Of a stretch of DNA of 64,000 bases, positions 28,760-40,509 are shown piece by piece; the first letter of the stretch is position 1, and each line of letters opens with the position of its first letter. The notes under the pieces are model-generated. The model ran no database searches. It had not been told where the DNA came from and saw only the letters and a program-made list of their open reading frames with translations. The DNA is from Parapristionchus giblindavisi (Eukaryota; Nematoda; Chromadorea; Rhabditida; Diplogasteridae): assembly GCA_943737045.1 (NCBI GenBank), contig CALSFV010000026.1, positions 248,001-312,000 of the forward strand, read 5' to 3'. The position numbers were made by a program, and so were the translations under genes.

Positions 28760-29090
28760 CAAGGGAACTACCCCAGCTTGCTTTTTTCAAACTGTATGAA
28801 ATTTTGCATAGGCATAGCTGAACATATTATAAGATCAGGTGTGAAATCTAGAAATTCTGGCACGCAATAGCCGAGCCAGAAAATTGGTCCAAAGTTTTGA
28901 CCCAGGCGCAGTTAAGTTTCACACGCTCTGTGTCAAAACAATTTTACGATTCATTGTCTGTTCCCTGAAGGGAAAGAACAAGTGGAGCGGTGGTGTAGTG
29001 GCGAAGTGTCTTCGGTTACTTGGCAATAGTAGTGGGTTAGATGCCGCTATGCTGCTGCATTTTTTTGCATTTTTTTCAGAGATCGATAAA
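28760..29090 (+). repeat. Left terminal inverted repeat
   Basis: It starts CAAGGGAACTACCCCAGC and ends near TTTTTTTCAGAGATCGATAAA. It matches the reverse complement of the right arm along its full length with scattered substitutions, such as TTAGATGCC here against TTCGATGCC there. It contains a degraded tRNA-like segment. The open frame 28884-29129 runs through this arm and has no recognisable product. Confidence 0.9.
28991..29045 (+). other. Degraded tRNA-like box pair in left TIR
   Basis: TGGTGTAGTGG (A-box-like) is followed 33 bp later by GGTTAGATGCC, where the invariant TTCGA of the B box has become TTAGA. This is the diverged counterpart of the right-arm pair. Confidence 0.4.
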
Positions 29091-29669
29091 AATTCAATAA
29101 ATGTTTATTCAATAGTAAAATTTAAATAATAAAGTATTCTCTTGACCAATCTAAATTTCATATTGCGTATTTATCGTTTGTAACTTGATAATGCTCGGAC
29201 ATGGTGGTAGCACATTTAATGTAATTTATCATCACAACAGAACATTACAATATAACAATAAGAACAGAACAGAACATTACAATATTGTAGATGAATAGGG
29301 AGAAACTTTGTGTTCAAATATGAAAGGAAAGAGAATCAAGAGATGAGCAGAGAAGCATAAAATAAGATGAAATAAACAGATGAACATCAACAATAATGGT
29401 AATTCTCAATGAAATGAATAAAGAAAAAGTGTTATCACAAACAGCACATTTGATGAATCAAACTATTGAACAATTGGGAGATGAACAAGTAGCAGACATC
29501 GAAGAATGAAAGAGATATTGTGCAGGAGTAACAAAGGGGGCAAAGGGGGTATATTAGGCAAGAGCATGGTCCATCTAAAAGATCAATGATCAACTCGATG
29601 TTTAAACAGAGATTCGAAAAAAGAAAAAAATAATCGAATAAAACAAGGTAAAAGACGAAAGATCAAAGA
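29091..29669. other. Non-satellite, non-coding left part of TIR element core
   Basis: This is AT-rich unique sequence with no convincing reading frame. It contains a short direct repeat, ACAGAACATTACAAT, twice within 29235-29285, and a purine-rich patch around 29531-29551 (CAAAGGGGGCAAAGGGGG). If the minus-strand exon to its right is real, this stretch would be its downstream intron, consistent with the donor-like GTATGT at 29678-29673. Confidence 0.6.
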
Positions 29670-29678
29670 TCAACATAC

Positions 29679-29949
29679 CTCTTTCTTTGATACTTTGACC
29701 CTTCCAAAGTTCATTTCATCCTCCGCAGCTGCTCCTATATACGAAAGATCATCATCATCAGCATTCCAGTCAGGATCCGTTTCCTCGTCTTCATCCCTTA
29801 ACAGATCAGACTCCGATCCAACGTCCAACTCTCCTTCTTCACCACTCCGAAGAATATTGATTAGTTCTTGATCGACTTTTGACTCTCTCCGAGCAAGCAG
29901 CGATGTGTCCTGAGGGGTCCCAAAGACTTGAATCAGTCGACCAATGACT
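29679..29949 (-). CDS. Candidate internal exon, acidic protein fragment (unrecognised)
   Basis: The minus-strand open frame 29670-30035 (121 codons) contains a stretch that looks like true coding sequence. After about residue 28 it reads VIGRLIQVFGTPQDTSLLAR, then a long acidic region including ESDLLRDEDEETDPDWNADD, then a basic end KVSKKE. A splice-donor-like GTATGT lies directly after KKE (29678 downward), and a pyrimidine tract with CAG lies upstream at 29952-29950, so the likely exon is 29679-29949 (271 bp). The first 28 residues of the open frame would then be intron read-through. I do not recognise the family. It may be the acidic N-terminal part of a transposase or a captured host gene fragment. 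No complete gene is present in the element. Confidence 0.45.
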
Positions 29950-30114
29950 CTGTCGGAAGAAAACATTGGGAATAAACGACACGGAATGATAAAAAAAGTA
30001 ATTATCGCCGTACAAAATAGGTTGTGGTAGATCAATCGATCGAATACATATTGGGAATAGACAATTGTTTAATTGAAAACAACTATGAATTTCATGAAAT
30101 CAAAGAATCAACTA
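29950..30114. other. Non-coding right part of TIR element core
   Basis: This AT-rich sequence lies between the candidate exon and the right inverted repeat. On the minus strand it ends in a pyrimidine-rich tract and CAG next to the exon, as an upstream intron would. Nothing else is recognised. Confidence 0.5.
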
Positions 30115-30445
30115 TTTATCGAGCTCTGAAAAAAATGCAAAAAAATGCAGCAGCATAGCGGCATCGAACCCACTAATATTGCCAAGTAACCGAAGACACT
30201 TCGCCACTACACCACCGCTCCACTTGTTATTTCCCTTCAGGGAACAGACAATGAATCGTAAAATTGTTTTGACACAGTGCGTGTGAAACTTAACTGCACC
30301 TGGGTCAAAACTTTGGACCAATTTTCTGGCTCGGCTATTGCCTGCCAGAATTTCTAGACTTCACACCTGATCTTATAATATGTTCAGCTATGCCTATGCA
30401 AAATTTCATACAGTTTGAAAAAAGCAAGCTGGGGTAGTTCCCTTG
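30115..30445 (-). repeat. Right terminal inverted repeat
   Basis: This is the inverted partner of the left arm, ending GGGGTAGTTCCCTTG. It keeps the better B-box-like sequence of the two arms. The 69-residue frame 30112-30321 on the minus strand is the mirror image of the left-arm frame, as expected of two repeat copies, and is not a gene. Confidence 0.9.
30160..30214 (-). other. tRNA-like Pol III box pair in right TIR
   Basis: Read on the minus strand, TGGTGTAGTGG (30204-30214) resembles a Pol III A box, and GGTTCGATGCC (30160-30170) resembles a B box (family consensus GGTTCGANNCC). They are 33 bp apart, a tRNA-like spacing. The left arm has the same A box at 28991-29001 and a mutated B box, GGTTAGATGCC, at 29035-29045. 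This could be a tRNA-derived SINE head absorbed into the transposon end. A functional tRNA is unlikely: I do not see a proper acceptor stem. Confidence 0.5.
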
Positions 30446-30448
30446 TTA

Positions 30449-31330
30449 GCCAAAAGGCCGAGAAGATCTCGCGATCGAGAATCTACTAGAATCAATGAAG
30501 TAATTCATATATTTGTTTTTTATGAAAATGTACTTGAATACTGAATCGATATTTGAATATATTTCATATCGCTGTTTTGTGAATAGCTCTCTATCATTCT
30601 TCTCCCTACTCCCATCTTAGCCAAAAGGCTGAGAAGATCTCGCGATCGAGAATCTATTAGAATCAATGAAGTAATTCATATATTTGATTTTATGAAAATG
30701 TACTTGAAAACTGAATCGATATTTGAATATATTTCATATCGTTGTTTTGTGAATAGCTCTCTATCATTCTTCTCCCTACTCCCATCTTAGCCAAAAGGCC
30801 GAGAAGATCTCGCCATCGAGAATCTACTAGAATCAATGAAGTAATTCATATATATGTTTTTTTATGAAAATGTACTTGAATACTGAATCGATATTTGAAT
30901 ATATTTCATATCGCTGTTTTGTGAATAGCTCTCTATCATTCTTCTCCCTACTCCCATGTTAGCCAAAACGCCGAGAAGATCTCGCGATCGAGAATCTATT
31001 AGAATCAATGAAGTAATTCATATATTTGTTTTTTTATGAAAATGTACTTGAAAACTGAATCGATATTTGAATATATTTCATATCGTTGTTTTGTGAATAA
31101 CTCTCTATCATTCTTCTCCCTACTCCCATCTTAGCCAAAAGGCCGAGAAGATCTCGCGATCGAGAATCTACTAGAATCAATGAAGTAATTCATATATTTG
31201 ATTTTATGAAAATGTACTTGAAAACTGAATCGATATTTGAATATATTTCATATCGTTGTTTTGTGAATAGCTCTCTATCATTCTTCTCCCTTCTCCCATC
31301 TGAGCCAAAAGGCCGAGAAGATCTCGCGAT
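30449..31330 (+). repeat. Satellite right of the TIR element
   Basis: Full-length monomers continue in the same phase: TTAGCC at 30446 completes the monomer interrupted at 28759. Variants include GGCTGAGAAG, CTCGCCATCGAG and TGTGAATAACTC (31,097). Confidence 0.85.
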
Positions 31331-34300
31331 CGAGAATCTACTAGAATCAATGAAGCAATTCATATAATTGATTTTATGAAAATGTACTTGAATACTGAAT
31401 CGATATTTGAATATATTTCATATCGCTGTTTTGTGAATAGCTCTCTATCATTCTTCTCCCTACTCCCATGTTAGCCAAAACGCCGAGAAGATCTCGCGAT
31501 CGAGAATCTATTAGAATCAATGAAGTAATTCATATATTTGTTTTTTTATGAAAATGTACTTGAATACTGAATCGATATTTGGATATATTTCATATCGCTG
31601 TTTTGTGAATAGCTCTCTATCATTCTTCTCCCTACTCCCATCTTAGCCAAAAGGCCGAGAAGATCTCGCGATCGAGAATCTATTAGAATCAATGAAGTAA
31701 TTCATATATATGTTTTTTTATGAAAATGTACTTGAATACTGAATCGATATTTGAATATATTTCATATCGCTGTTTTGTGAATAGCTCTCTATCATTCTTC
31801 TCCCTACTCCCATCTTAGCCAAAAGGCCGAGAAGATCTCGCGATCGAGAATCTACTAGAATCAATGAAGTAATTCATATATTTGTTTTTTATGAAAATGT
31901 ACTTGAATACTGAATCGATATTTGAATATATTTCATATCGCTGTTTTGTGAATAGCTCTCTAACATTCTTCTCCCTACTCCCATCTTAGCCAAAAGGCTG
32001 AGAAGATCTCGCGATCGAGAATCTACTAGAATCAATGAAGTAATTCATATATTTGATTTTATGAAAATGTACTTGAAAACTGAATCGATATTTGAATATA
32101 TTTCATATCGTTGTTTTGTGAATAGCTCTCTATCATTCTTCTCCCTTCTCCCATCTGAGCCAAAAGGCCGAGAAGATCTCGCGATCGAGAATCTACTAGA
32201 ATCAATGAAGCAATTCATATAATTGATTTTATGAAAATGTACTTGAATACTGAATCGATATTTGAATATATTTCATATCGCTGTTTTGTGAATAGCTCTC
32301 TATCATTCTTCTCCCTACTCCCATGTTAGCCAAAACGCCGAGAAGATCTCGCGATCGAGAATCTATTAGAATCAATGAAGTAATTCATATATTTGTTTTT
32401 TTATGAAAATGTACTTGAATACTGAATCGATATTTGGATATATTTCATATCGCTGTTTTGTGAATAGCTCTCTATCATTCTTCTCCCTACTCCCATCTTA
32501 GCCAAAAGGCCGAGAAGATCTCGCGATCGAGAATCTATTAGAATCAATGAAGTAATTCATATATATGTTTTTTTATGAAAATGTACTTGAATACTGAATC
32601 GATATTTGAATATATTTCATATCGCTGTTTTGTGAATAGCTCTCTATCATTCTTCTCCCTACTCCCATCTTAGCCAAAAGGCCGAGAAGATCTCGCGATC
32701 GAGAATCTACTAGAATCAATGAAGTAATTCATATATTTGTTTTTTATGAAAATGTACTTGAATACTGAATCGATATTTGAATATATTTCATATCGCTGTT
32801 TTGTGAATAGCTCTCTATCATTCTTCTCCCTACTCCCATCTTAGCCAAAAGGCTGAGAAGATCTCGCGATCGAGAATCTATTAGAATCAATGAAGTAATT
32901 CATATATTTGATTTTATGAAAATGTACTTGAAAACTGAATCGATATTTGAATATATTTCATATCGTTGTTTTGTGAATAGCTCTCTATCATTCTTCTCCC
33001 TACTCCCATCTTAGCCAAAAGGCCGAGAAGATCTCGCCATCGAGAATCTACTAGAATCAATGAAGTAATTCATATATATGTTTTTTTATGAAAATGTACT
33101 TGAATACTGAATCGATATTTGAATATATTTCATATCGCTGTTTTGTGAATAGCTCTCTATCATTCTTCTCCCTACTCCCATGTTAGCCAAAACGCCGAGA
33201 AGATCTCGCGATCGAGAATCTATTAGAATCAATGAAGTAATTCATATATTTGTTTTTTTATGAAAATGTACTTGAAAACTGAATCGATATTTGAATATAT
33301 TTCATATCGTTGTTTTGTGAATAACTCTCTATCATTCTTCTCCCTACTCCCATCTTAGCCAAAAGGCCGAGAAGATCTCGCGATCGAGAATCTACTAGAA
33401 TCAATGAAGTAATTCATATATTTGTTTTTTTATGAAAATGTACTTGAATACTGAATCGATATTTGAATATATTTCATATCGCTGTTTTGTGAATAGCTCT
33501 CTATCATTCTTCTCCCTACTCCCATCTTAGCCAAAAGGCCGAGAAGATCTCGCGATCGAGAATCTACTAGAATCAATGAAGTAATTCATATATTTGTTTT
33601 TTATGAAAATGTACTTGAATACTGAATCGATATTTGAATATATTTCATATCGCTGTTTTGTGAATAGCTCTCTATCATTCTTCTCCCTACTCCCATCTTA
33701 GCCAAAAGGCCGAGAAGATCTCGCGATCGAGAATCTATTAGAATCAATGAAGTAATTCATATATATGTTTTTTTATGAAAATGTACTTGAATACTGAATC
33801 GATATTTGAATATATTTCATATAGTTGTTTTGTGAATAGCTCTCTATCATTCTTCTCCGTACTCCCATCTTAGCCAAAAGGCCGAGAAGATCTCGCGATC
33901 GAGAATCTACTAGAATCAATGAAGTAATTCATATATTTGTTTTTTATGAAAATGTACTTGAATACTGAATCGATATTTGAATATATTTCATATCGCTGTT
34001 TTGTGAATAGCTCTCTATCATTCTTCTCCCTACTCCCATCTTAGCCAAAAGGCCGAGAAGATCTCGCGATCGAGAATCTACTAGAATCAATGAAGTAATT
34101 CATATAATTGATTTTATGAAAATGTACTTGAATACTGAATCGATATTTGAATATATTTCATATAGTTGTTTTGTGAATAGCTCTCTATCATTCTTCTCCC
34201 TACTCCCATCTTAGCCAAAAGGCCGTGAAGATCTCGCGATCGAGAATCTACTAGAATCAATGAAGTAATTCATATATTTGTTTTTTTATGAAAATGTACT

Positions 34301-37300
34301 TGAATACTGAATCGATATTTGAATATATTTCATATCGCTGTTTTGTGAATAGCTCTCTATCATTCTTCTCCCTACTCCCATGTTAGCCAAAACGCCGAGA
34401 AGATCTCGCGATCGAGAATCTACTAGAATCAATGAAGCAATTCATATAATTGATTTTATGAAAATGTACTTGAATACTGAATCGATATTTGAATATATTT
34501 CATATCGCTGTTTTGTGAATAGCTCTCTATCATTCTTCTCCCTACTCCCATGTTAGCCAAAACGCCGAGAAGATCTCGCGATCGAGAATCTATTAGAATC
34601 AATGAAGTAATTCATATATTTGTTTTTTTATGAAAATGTACTTGAATACTGAATCGATATTTGGATATATTTCATATCGCTGTTTTGTGAATAGCTCTCT
34701 ATCATTCTTCTCCCTACTCCCATCTTAGCCAAAAGGCCGAGAAGATCTCGCGATCGAGAATCTATTAGAATCAATGAAGTAATTCATATATATGTTTTTT
34801 TATGAAAATGTACTTGAATACTGAATCGATATTTGAATATATTTCATATCGCTGTTTTGTGAATAGCTCTCTATCATTCTTCTCCCTACTCCCATCTTAG
34901 CCAAAAGGCCGAGAAGATCTCGCGATCGAGAATCTACTAGAATCAATGAAGTAATTCATATATTTGTTTTTTATGAAAATGTACTTGAATACTGAATCGA
35001 TATTTGAATATATTTCATATCGCTGTTTTGTGAATAGCTCTCTAACATTCTTCTCCCTACTCCCATCTTAGCCAAAAGGCTGAGAAGATCTCGCGATCGA
35101 GAATCTACTAGAATCAATGAAGTAATTCATATATTTGATTTTATGAAAATGTACTTGAAAACTGAATCGATATTTGAATATATTTCATATCGTTGTTTTG
35201 TGAATAGCTCTCTATCATTCTTCTCCCTTCTCCCATCTGAGCCAAAAGGCCGAGAAGATCTCGCGATCGAGAATCTACTAGAATCAATGAAGCAATTCAT
35301 ATAATTGATTTTATGAAAATGTACTTGAATACTGAATCGATATTTGAATATATTTCATATCGCTGTTTTGTGAATAGCTCTCTATCATTCTTCTCCCTAC
35401 TCCCATGTTAGCCAAAACGCCGAGAAGATCTCGCGATCGAGAATCTATTAGAATCAATGAAGTAATTCATATATTTGTTTTTTTATGAAAATGTACTTGA
35501 ATACTGAATCGATATTTGGATATATTTCATATCGCTGTTTTGTGAATAGCTCTCTATCATTCTTCTCCCTACTCCCATCTTAGCCAAAAGGCCGAGAAGA
35601 TCTCGCGATCGAGAATCTATTAGAATCAATGAAGTAATTCATATATATGTTTTTTTATGAAAATGTACTTGAATACTGAATCGATATTTGAATATATTTC
35701 ATATCGCTGTTTTGTGAATAGCTCTCTATCATTCTTCTCCCTACTCCCATCTTAGCCAAAAGGCCGAGAAGATCTCGCGATCGAGAATCTACTAGAATCA
35801 ATGAAGTAATTCATATATTTGTTTTTTATGAAAATGTACTTGAATACTGAATCGATATTTGAATATATTTCATATCGCTGTTTTGTGAATAGCTCTCTAT
35901 CATTCTTCTCCCTACTCCCATCTTAGCCAAAAGGCTGAGAAGATCTCGCGATCGAGAATCTATTAGAATCAATGAAGTAATTCATATATTTGATTTTATG
36001 AAAATGTACTTGAAAACTGAATCGATATTTGAATATATTTCATATCGTTGTTTTGTGAATAGCTCTCTATCATTCTTCTCCCTACTCCCATCTTAGCCAA
36101 AAGGCCGAGAAGATCTCGCCATCGAGAATCTACTAGAATCAATGAAGTAATTCATATATATGTTTTTTTATGAAAATGTACTTGAATACTGAATCGATAT
36201 TTGAATATATTTCATATCGCTGTTTTGTGAATAGCTCTCTATCATTCTTCTCCCTACTCCCATGTTAGCCAAAACGCCGAGAAGATCTCGCGATCGAGAA
36301 TCTATTAGAATCAATGAAGTAATTCATATATTTGTTTTTTTATGAAAATGTACTTGAAAACTGAATCGATATTTGAATATATTTCATATCGTTGTTTTGT
36401 GAATAACTCTCTATCATTCTTCTCCCTACTCCCATCTTAGCCAAAAGGCCGAGAAGATCTCGCGATCGAGAATCTACTAGAATCAATGAAGTAATTCATA
36501 TATTTGTTTTTTTATGAAAATGTACTTGAATACTGAATCGATATTTGAATATATTTCATATCGCTGTTTTGTGAATAGCTCTCTATCATTCTTCTCCCTA
36601 CTCCCATCTTAGCCAAAAGGCCGAGAAGATCTCGCGATCGAGAATCTACTAGAATCAATGAAGTAATTCATATATTTGTTTTTTATGAAAATGTACTTGA
36701 ATACTGAATCGATATTTGAATATATTTCATATCGCTGTTTTGTGAATAGCTCTCTATCATTCTTCTCCCTACTCCCATCTTAGCCAAAAGGCCGAGAAGA
36801 TCTCGCGATCGAGAATCTATTAGAATCAATGAAGTAATTCATATATATGTTTTTTTATGAAAATGTACTTGAATACTGAATCGATATTTGAATATATTTC
36901 ATATAGTTGTTTTGTGAATAGCTCTCTATCATTCTTCTCCGTACTCCCATCTTAGCCAAAAGGCCGAGAAGATCTCGCGATCGAGAATCTACTAGAATCA
37001 ATGAAGTAATTCATATATTTGTTTTTTATGAAAATGTACTTGAATACTGAATCGATATTTGAATATATTTCATATCGCTGTTTTGTGAATAGCTCTCTAT
37101 CATTCTTCTCCCTACTCCCATCTTAGCCAAAAGGCCGAGAAGATCTCGCGATCGAGAATCTACTAGAATCAATGAAGTAATTCATATAATTGATTTTATG
37201 AAAATGTACTTGAATACTGAATCGATATTTGAATATATTTCATATAGTTGTTTTGTGAATAGCTCTCTATCATTCTTCTCCCTACTCCCATCTTAGCCAA

Positions 37301-37493
37301 AAGGCCGTGAAGATCTCGCGATCGAGAATCTACTAGAATCAATGAAGTAATTCATATATTTGTTTTTTTATGAAAATGTACTTGAATACTGAATCGATAT
37401 TTGAATATATTTCATATCGCTGTTTTGTGAATAGCTCTCTATCATTCTTCTCCCTACTCCCATGTTAGCCAAAACGCCGAGAAGATCTCGCGA
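31330..37493 (+). repeat. 3,082-bp higher-order repeat, two copies
   Basis: Marker variants recur with an exact shift of 3,082 bp: TTTGGATAT at 31,581/34,663 and 32,436/35,518; AATGAAGCAATT at 31,353/34,435; TGTGAATAACTC at 33,321/36,403; CTTCTCCGTACTCC at 33,859/36,941. The unit is 18 monomers and itself contains an 855-bp five-monomer repeat, so the structure is nested. Copies are approximately 31,330-34,411 and 34,412-37,493, and look almost identical. Confidence 0.88.
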
Positions 37494-39690
37494 TCGAGAA
37501 TCTATTAGAATCAATGAAGTAATTCATATATTTGTTTTTTTTTAATGAAAATGTACTTGAATACTGAATCGATATTTGAATATATTTCATATATCGCTGT
37601 TTTGTGAATAGCTCTCTATCATTCTTCTCCCTACTCCCATCTTAGCCAAAAGGCCGTGAAGATCTCGCGATCGAGAATCTACTGGAATCAATGAAGTAAT
37701 TCATATATTTGATTTTATGAAAATGTACTTGAAAACTGAATCGATATTTGAATATATTTCATATCGTTGTTTTGTGAATAGCTCTCTATCATTCTTCTCC
37801 CTACTCCCATCTTAGCCAAAAGGCCGAGAAGATCTCGCCATCGAGAATCTACTAGAATCAATGAATTAATTCATATATATGTTTTTTTATGAAAATGTAC
37901 TTGAATACTGAATCGATATTTGAATATATTTCATATCGCTGTTTTGTGAATAGCTCTCTATCATTCTTCTCCCTACTCCCATCTTAGCCAAAAGGCCGAG
38001 AAGATCTCGCGATCGAGAATCTACTAGAATCAATGAAGTAATTCATATATTTGTTTTTTATGAAAATGTACTTGAATACTGAATCGATATTTGAATATAT
38101 TTCATATCGCTGTTTTGTGAATAGCTCTCTATCATTCTTCTCCCTACTCCCATCTTAGCCAAAAGGCCGAGAAGATCTCGCGATCGAGAATCTACTAGAA
38201 TCAATGAAGTAATTCATATAATTGATTTTATGAAAATGTACTTGAATACTGAATCGATATTTGAATATATTTCATATAGTTGTTTTGTGAATAGCTCTCT
38301 ATCATTCTTCTCCCTACTCCCATCTTAGCCAAAAGGCCGTGAAGATCTCGCGATCGAGAATCTACTAGAATCAATGAAGTAATTCATATATTTGTTTTTT
38401 TATGAAAATGTACTTGAATACTGAATCGATATTTGAATATATTTCATATCGCTGTTTTGTGAATAGCTCTCTATCATTCTTCTCCCTACTCCCATGTTAG
38501 CCAAAACGCCGAGAAGATCTCGCGATCGAGAATCTATTAGAATCAATGAAGTAATTCATATATTTGTTTTTTTTTAATGAAAATGTACTTGAATACTGAA
38601 TCGATATTTGAATATATTTCATATATCGCTGTTTTGTGAATAGCTCTCTATCATTCTTCTCCCTACTCCCATCTTAGCCAAAAGGCCGTGAAGATCTCGC
38701 GATCGAGAATCTACTGGAATCAATGAAGTAATTCATATATTTGATTTTATGAAAATGTACTTGAAAACTGAATCGATATTTGAATATATTTCATATCGTT
38801 GTTTTGTGAATAGCTCTCTATCATTCTTCTCCCTACTCCCATCTTAGCCAAAAGGCCGAGAAGATCTCGCCATCGAGAATCTACTAGAATCAATGAAGTA
38901 ATTCATATATATGTTTTTTTATGAAAATGTACTTGAATACTGAATCGATATTTGAATATATTTCATATCGCTGTTTTGTGAATAGCTCTCTATCATTCTT
39001 CTCCCTACTCCCATGTTAGCCAAAACGCCGAGAAGATCTCGCGATCGAGAATCTATTAGAATCAATGAAGTAATTCATATATTTGTTTTTTTATGAAAAT
39101 GTACTTGAAAACTGAATCGATATTTGAATATATTTCATATCGTTGTTTTGTGAATAACTCTCTATCATTCTTCTCCCTACTCCCATCTTAGCCAAAAGGC
39201 CGAGAAGATCTCGCGATCGAGAATCTACTAGAATCAATGAAGTAATTCATATATTTGTTTTTTTATGAAAATGTACTTGAATACTGAATCGATATTTGAA
39301 TATATTTCATATCGCTGTTTTGTGAATAGCTCTCTATCATTCTTCTCCCTACTCCCATCTTAGCCAAAAGGCCGAGAAGATCTCGCGATCGAGAATCTAC
39401 TAGAATCAATGAAGTAATTCATATATTTGTTTTTTATGAAAATGTACTTGAATACTGAATCGATATTTGAATATATTTCATATCGCTGTTTTGTGAATAG
39501 CTCTCTATCATTCTTCTCCCTACTCCCATCTTAGCCAAAAGGCCGAGAAGATCTCGCGATCGAGAATCTATTAGAATCAATGAAGTAATTCATATATATG
39601 TTTTTTTATGAAAATGTACTTGAATACTGAATCGATATTTGAATATATTTCATATAGTTGTTTTGTGAATAGCTCTCTATCATTCTTCTC
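37494..39690 (+). repeat. 1,032-bp higher-order repeat
   Basis: The CATATATCGCTG variant is at 37,588 and again at 38,620, a shift of 1,032 bp (six monomers), and surrounding variant order repeats. One difference is AATGAATTAATTC in the first copy (37,861) against AATGAAGTAATTC in the second. Confidence 0.75.
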
Positions 39691-39697
39691 CGTACTC

Positions 39698-39721
39698 TTG
39701 AATACTGAATCATCATTACTC
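39698..39721 (+). repeat. 24-bp templated insertion inside a monomer
   Basis: Paralogous monomers read CTCCGTACTCCCATC (for example 33,859 and 36,941). Here 24 bp are inserted after CGTACTC, beginning TTGAATACTGAATCATCATT. The first 15 bases copy the satellite's own TTGAATACTGAATC segment about 110 bp upstream in the monomer, followed by TACTC that restores the flank. This looks like filler copied during break repair. Confidence 0.75.
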
Positions 39722-40509
39722 CCATCTTAGCCAAAAGGCCGAGAAGATCTCGCGATCGAGAATCTACTAGAATCAATGAAGTAATTCATATATTTGTTTT
39801 TTATGAAAATGTACTTGAATACTGAATCGATATTTGAATATATTTCATATCGCTGTTTTGTGAATAGCTCTCTATCATTCTTCTCCCTACTCCCATCTTA
39901 GCCAAAAGGCCGAGAAGATCTCGCGATCGAGAATCTACTAGAATCAATGAAGTAATTCATATAATTGATTTTATGAAAATGTACTTGAATACTGAATCGA
40001 TATTTGAATATATTTCATATAGTTGTTTTGTGAATAGCTCTCTATCATTCTTCTCCCTACTCCCATCTTAGCCAAAAGGCCGTGAAGATCTCGCGATCGA
40101 GAATCTACTAGAATCAATGAAGTAATTCATATATTTGTTTTTTTATGAAAATGTACTTGAATACTGAATCGATATTTGAATATATTTCATATCGCTGTTT
40201 TGTGAATAGCTCTCTATCATTCTTCTCCCTACTCCCATCTTAGCCAAAAGGCCGAGAAGATCTCGCGATCTAGAATCTACTAGAATCAATGAAGTAATTC
40301 ATATAATTGATTTTATGAAAATGTACTTGAATACTGAATCGATATTTGAATATATTTCATATCGCTGTTTTGTGAATAGCTCTCTATCATTCTTCTCCCT
40401 ACTCCCATCTTAGCCAAAAGGCCGAGAAGATCTCGCGATCGAGAATCTACTAGAATCAATGAAGTAATTCATATAATTGATTTTATGAAAATGTACTTGA
40501 ATACTGAAT

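Larger units (their letters stand above)
28760..30445. mobile_element. 1.69-kb TIR element with 331-bp inverted repeats
   Basis: The satellite is interrupted as CATC-TTA-CAAGGGAACTACCCC ... GGGGTAGTTCCCTTG-TTA-GCC, giving a TTA duplication (28757-28759 and 30446-30448). Arms 28760-29090 and 30115-30445 are inverted copies of 331 bp with a few percent mismatches. The roughly 1,024-bp centre is unlike the satellite and holds a candidate acidic-protein exon on the minus strand. No transposase motif is visible, so it is probably non-autonomous. TTA duplication suggests a PIF/Harbinger-like or another 3-bp-duplicating DNA transposon. It is not piggyBac, which needs TTAA. The empty site is preserved in the paralog at 31815-31817, the same 234 bp past the GG variant base (28523 and 31581). 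Confidence 0.93.

Noticed and set aside
29091..29669. G-quadruplex or minisatellite at CAAAGGGGGCAAAGGGGG
   Set aside because: There are only two G runs, too few for a four-tract structure, and no tandem extension.
30160..30214. Functional tRNA gene
   Set aside because: A and B boxes are recognisable, but I could not fold a convincing acceptor stem and anticodon arm, and the copy in the other arm has a broken B box.
28884..30321. Open frames of 81 and 69 codons starting MVQSFDPGAVKFHT
   Set aside because: They are the same frame in the left and right inverted repeats, crossing the tRNA-like segment, so they reflect the repeat and not two genes.
28757..30448. piggyBac element (TTAA target)
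   Set aside because: The flanks are TTA-C at the left and G-TTA-G at the right. Only three bases are duplicated, and the termini CAAGGG do not fit piggyBac ends.
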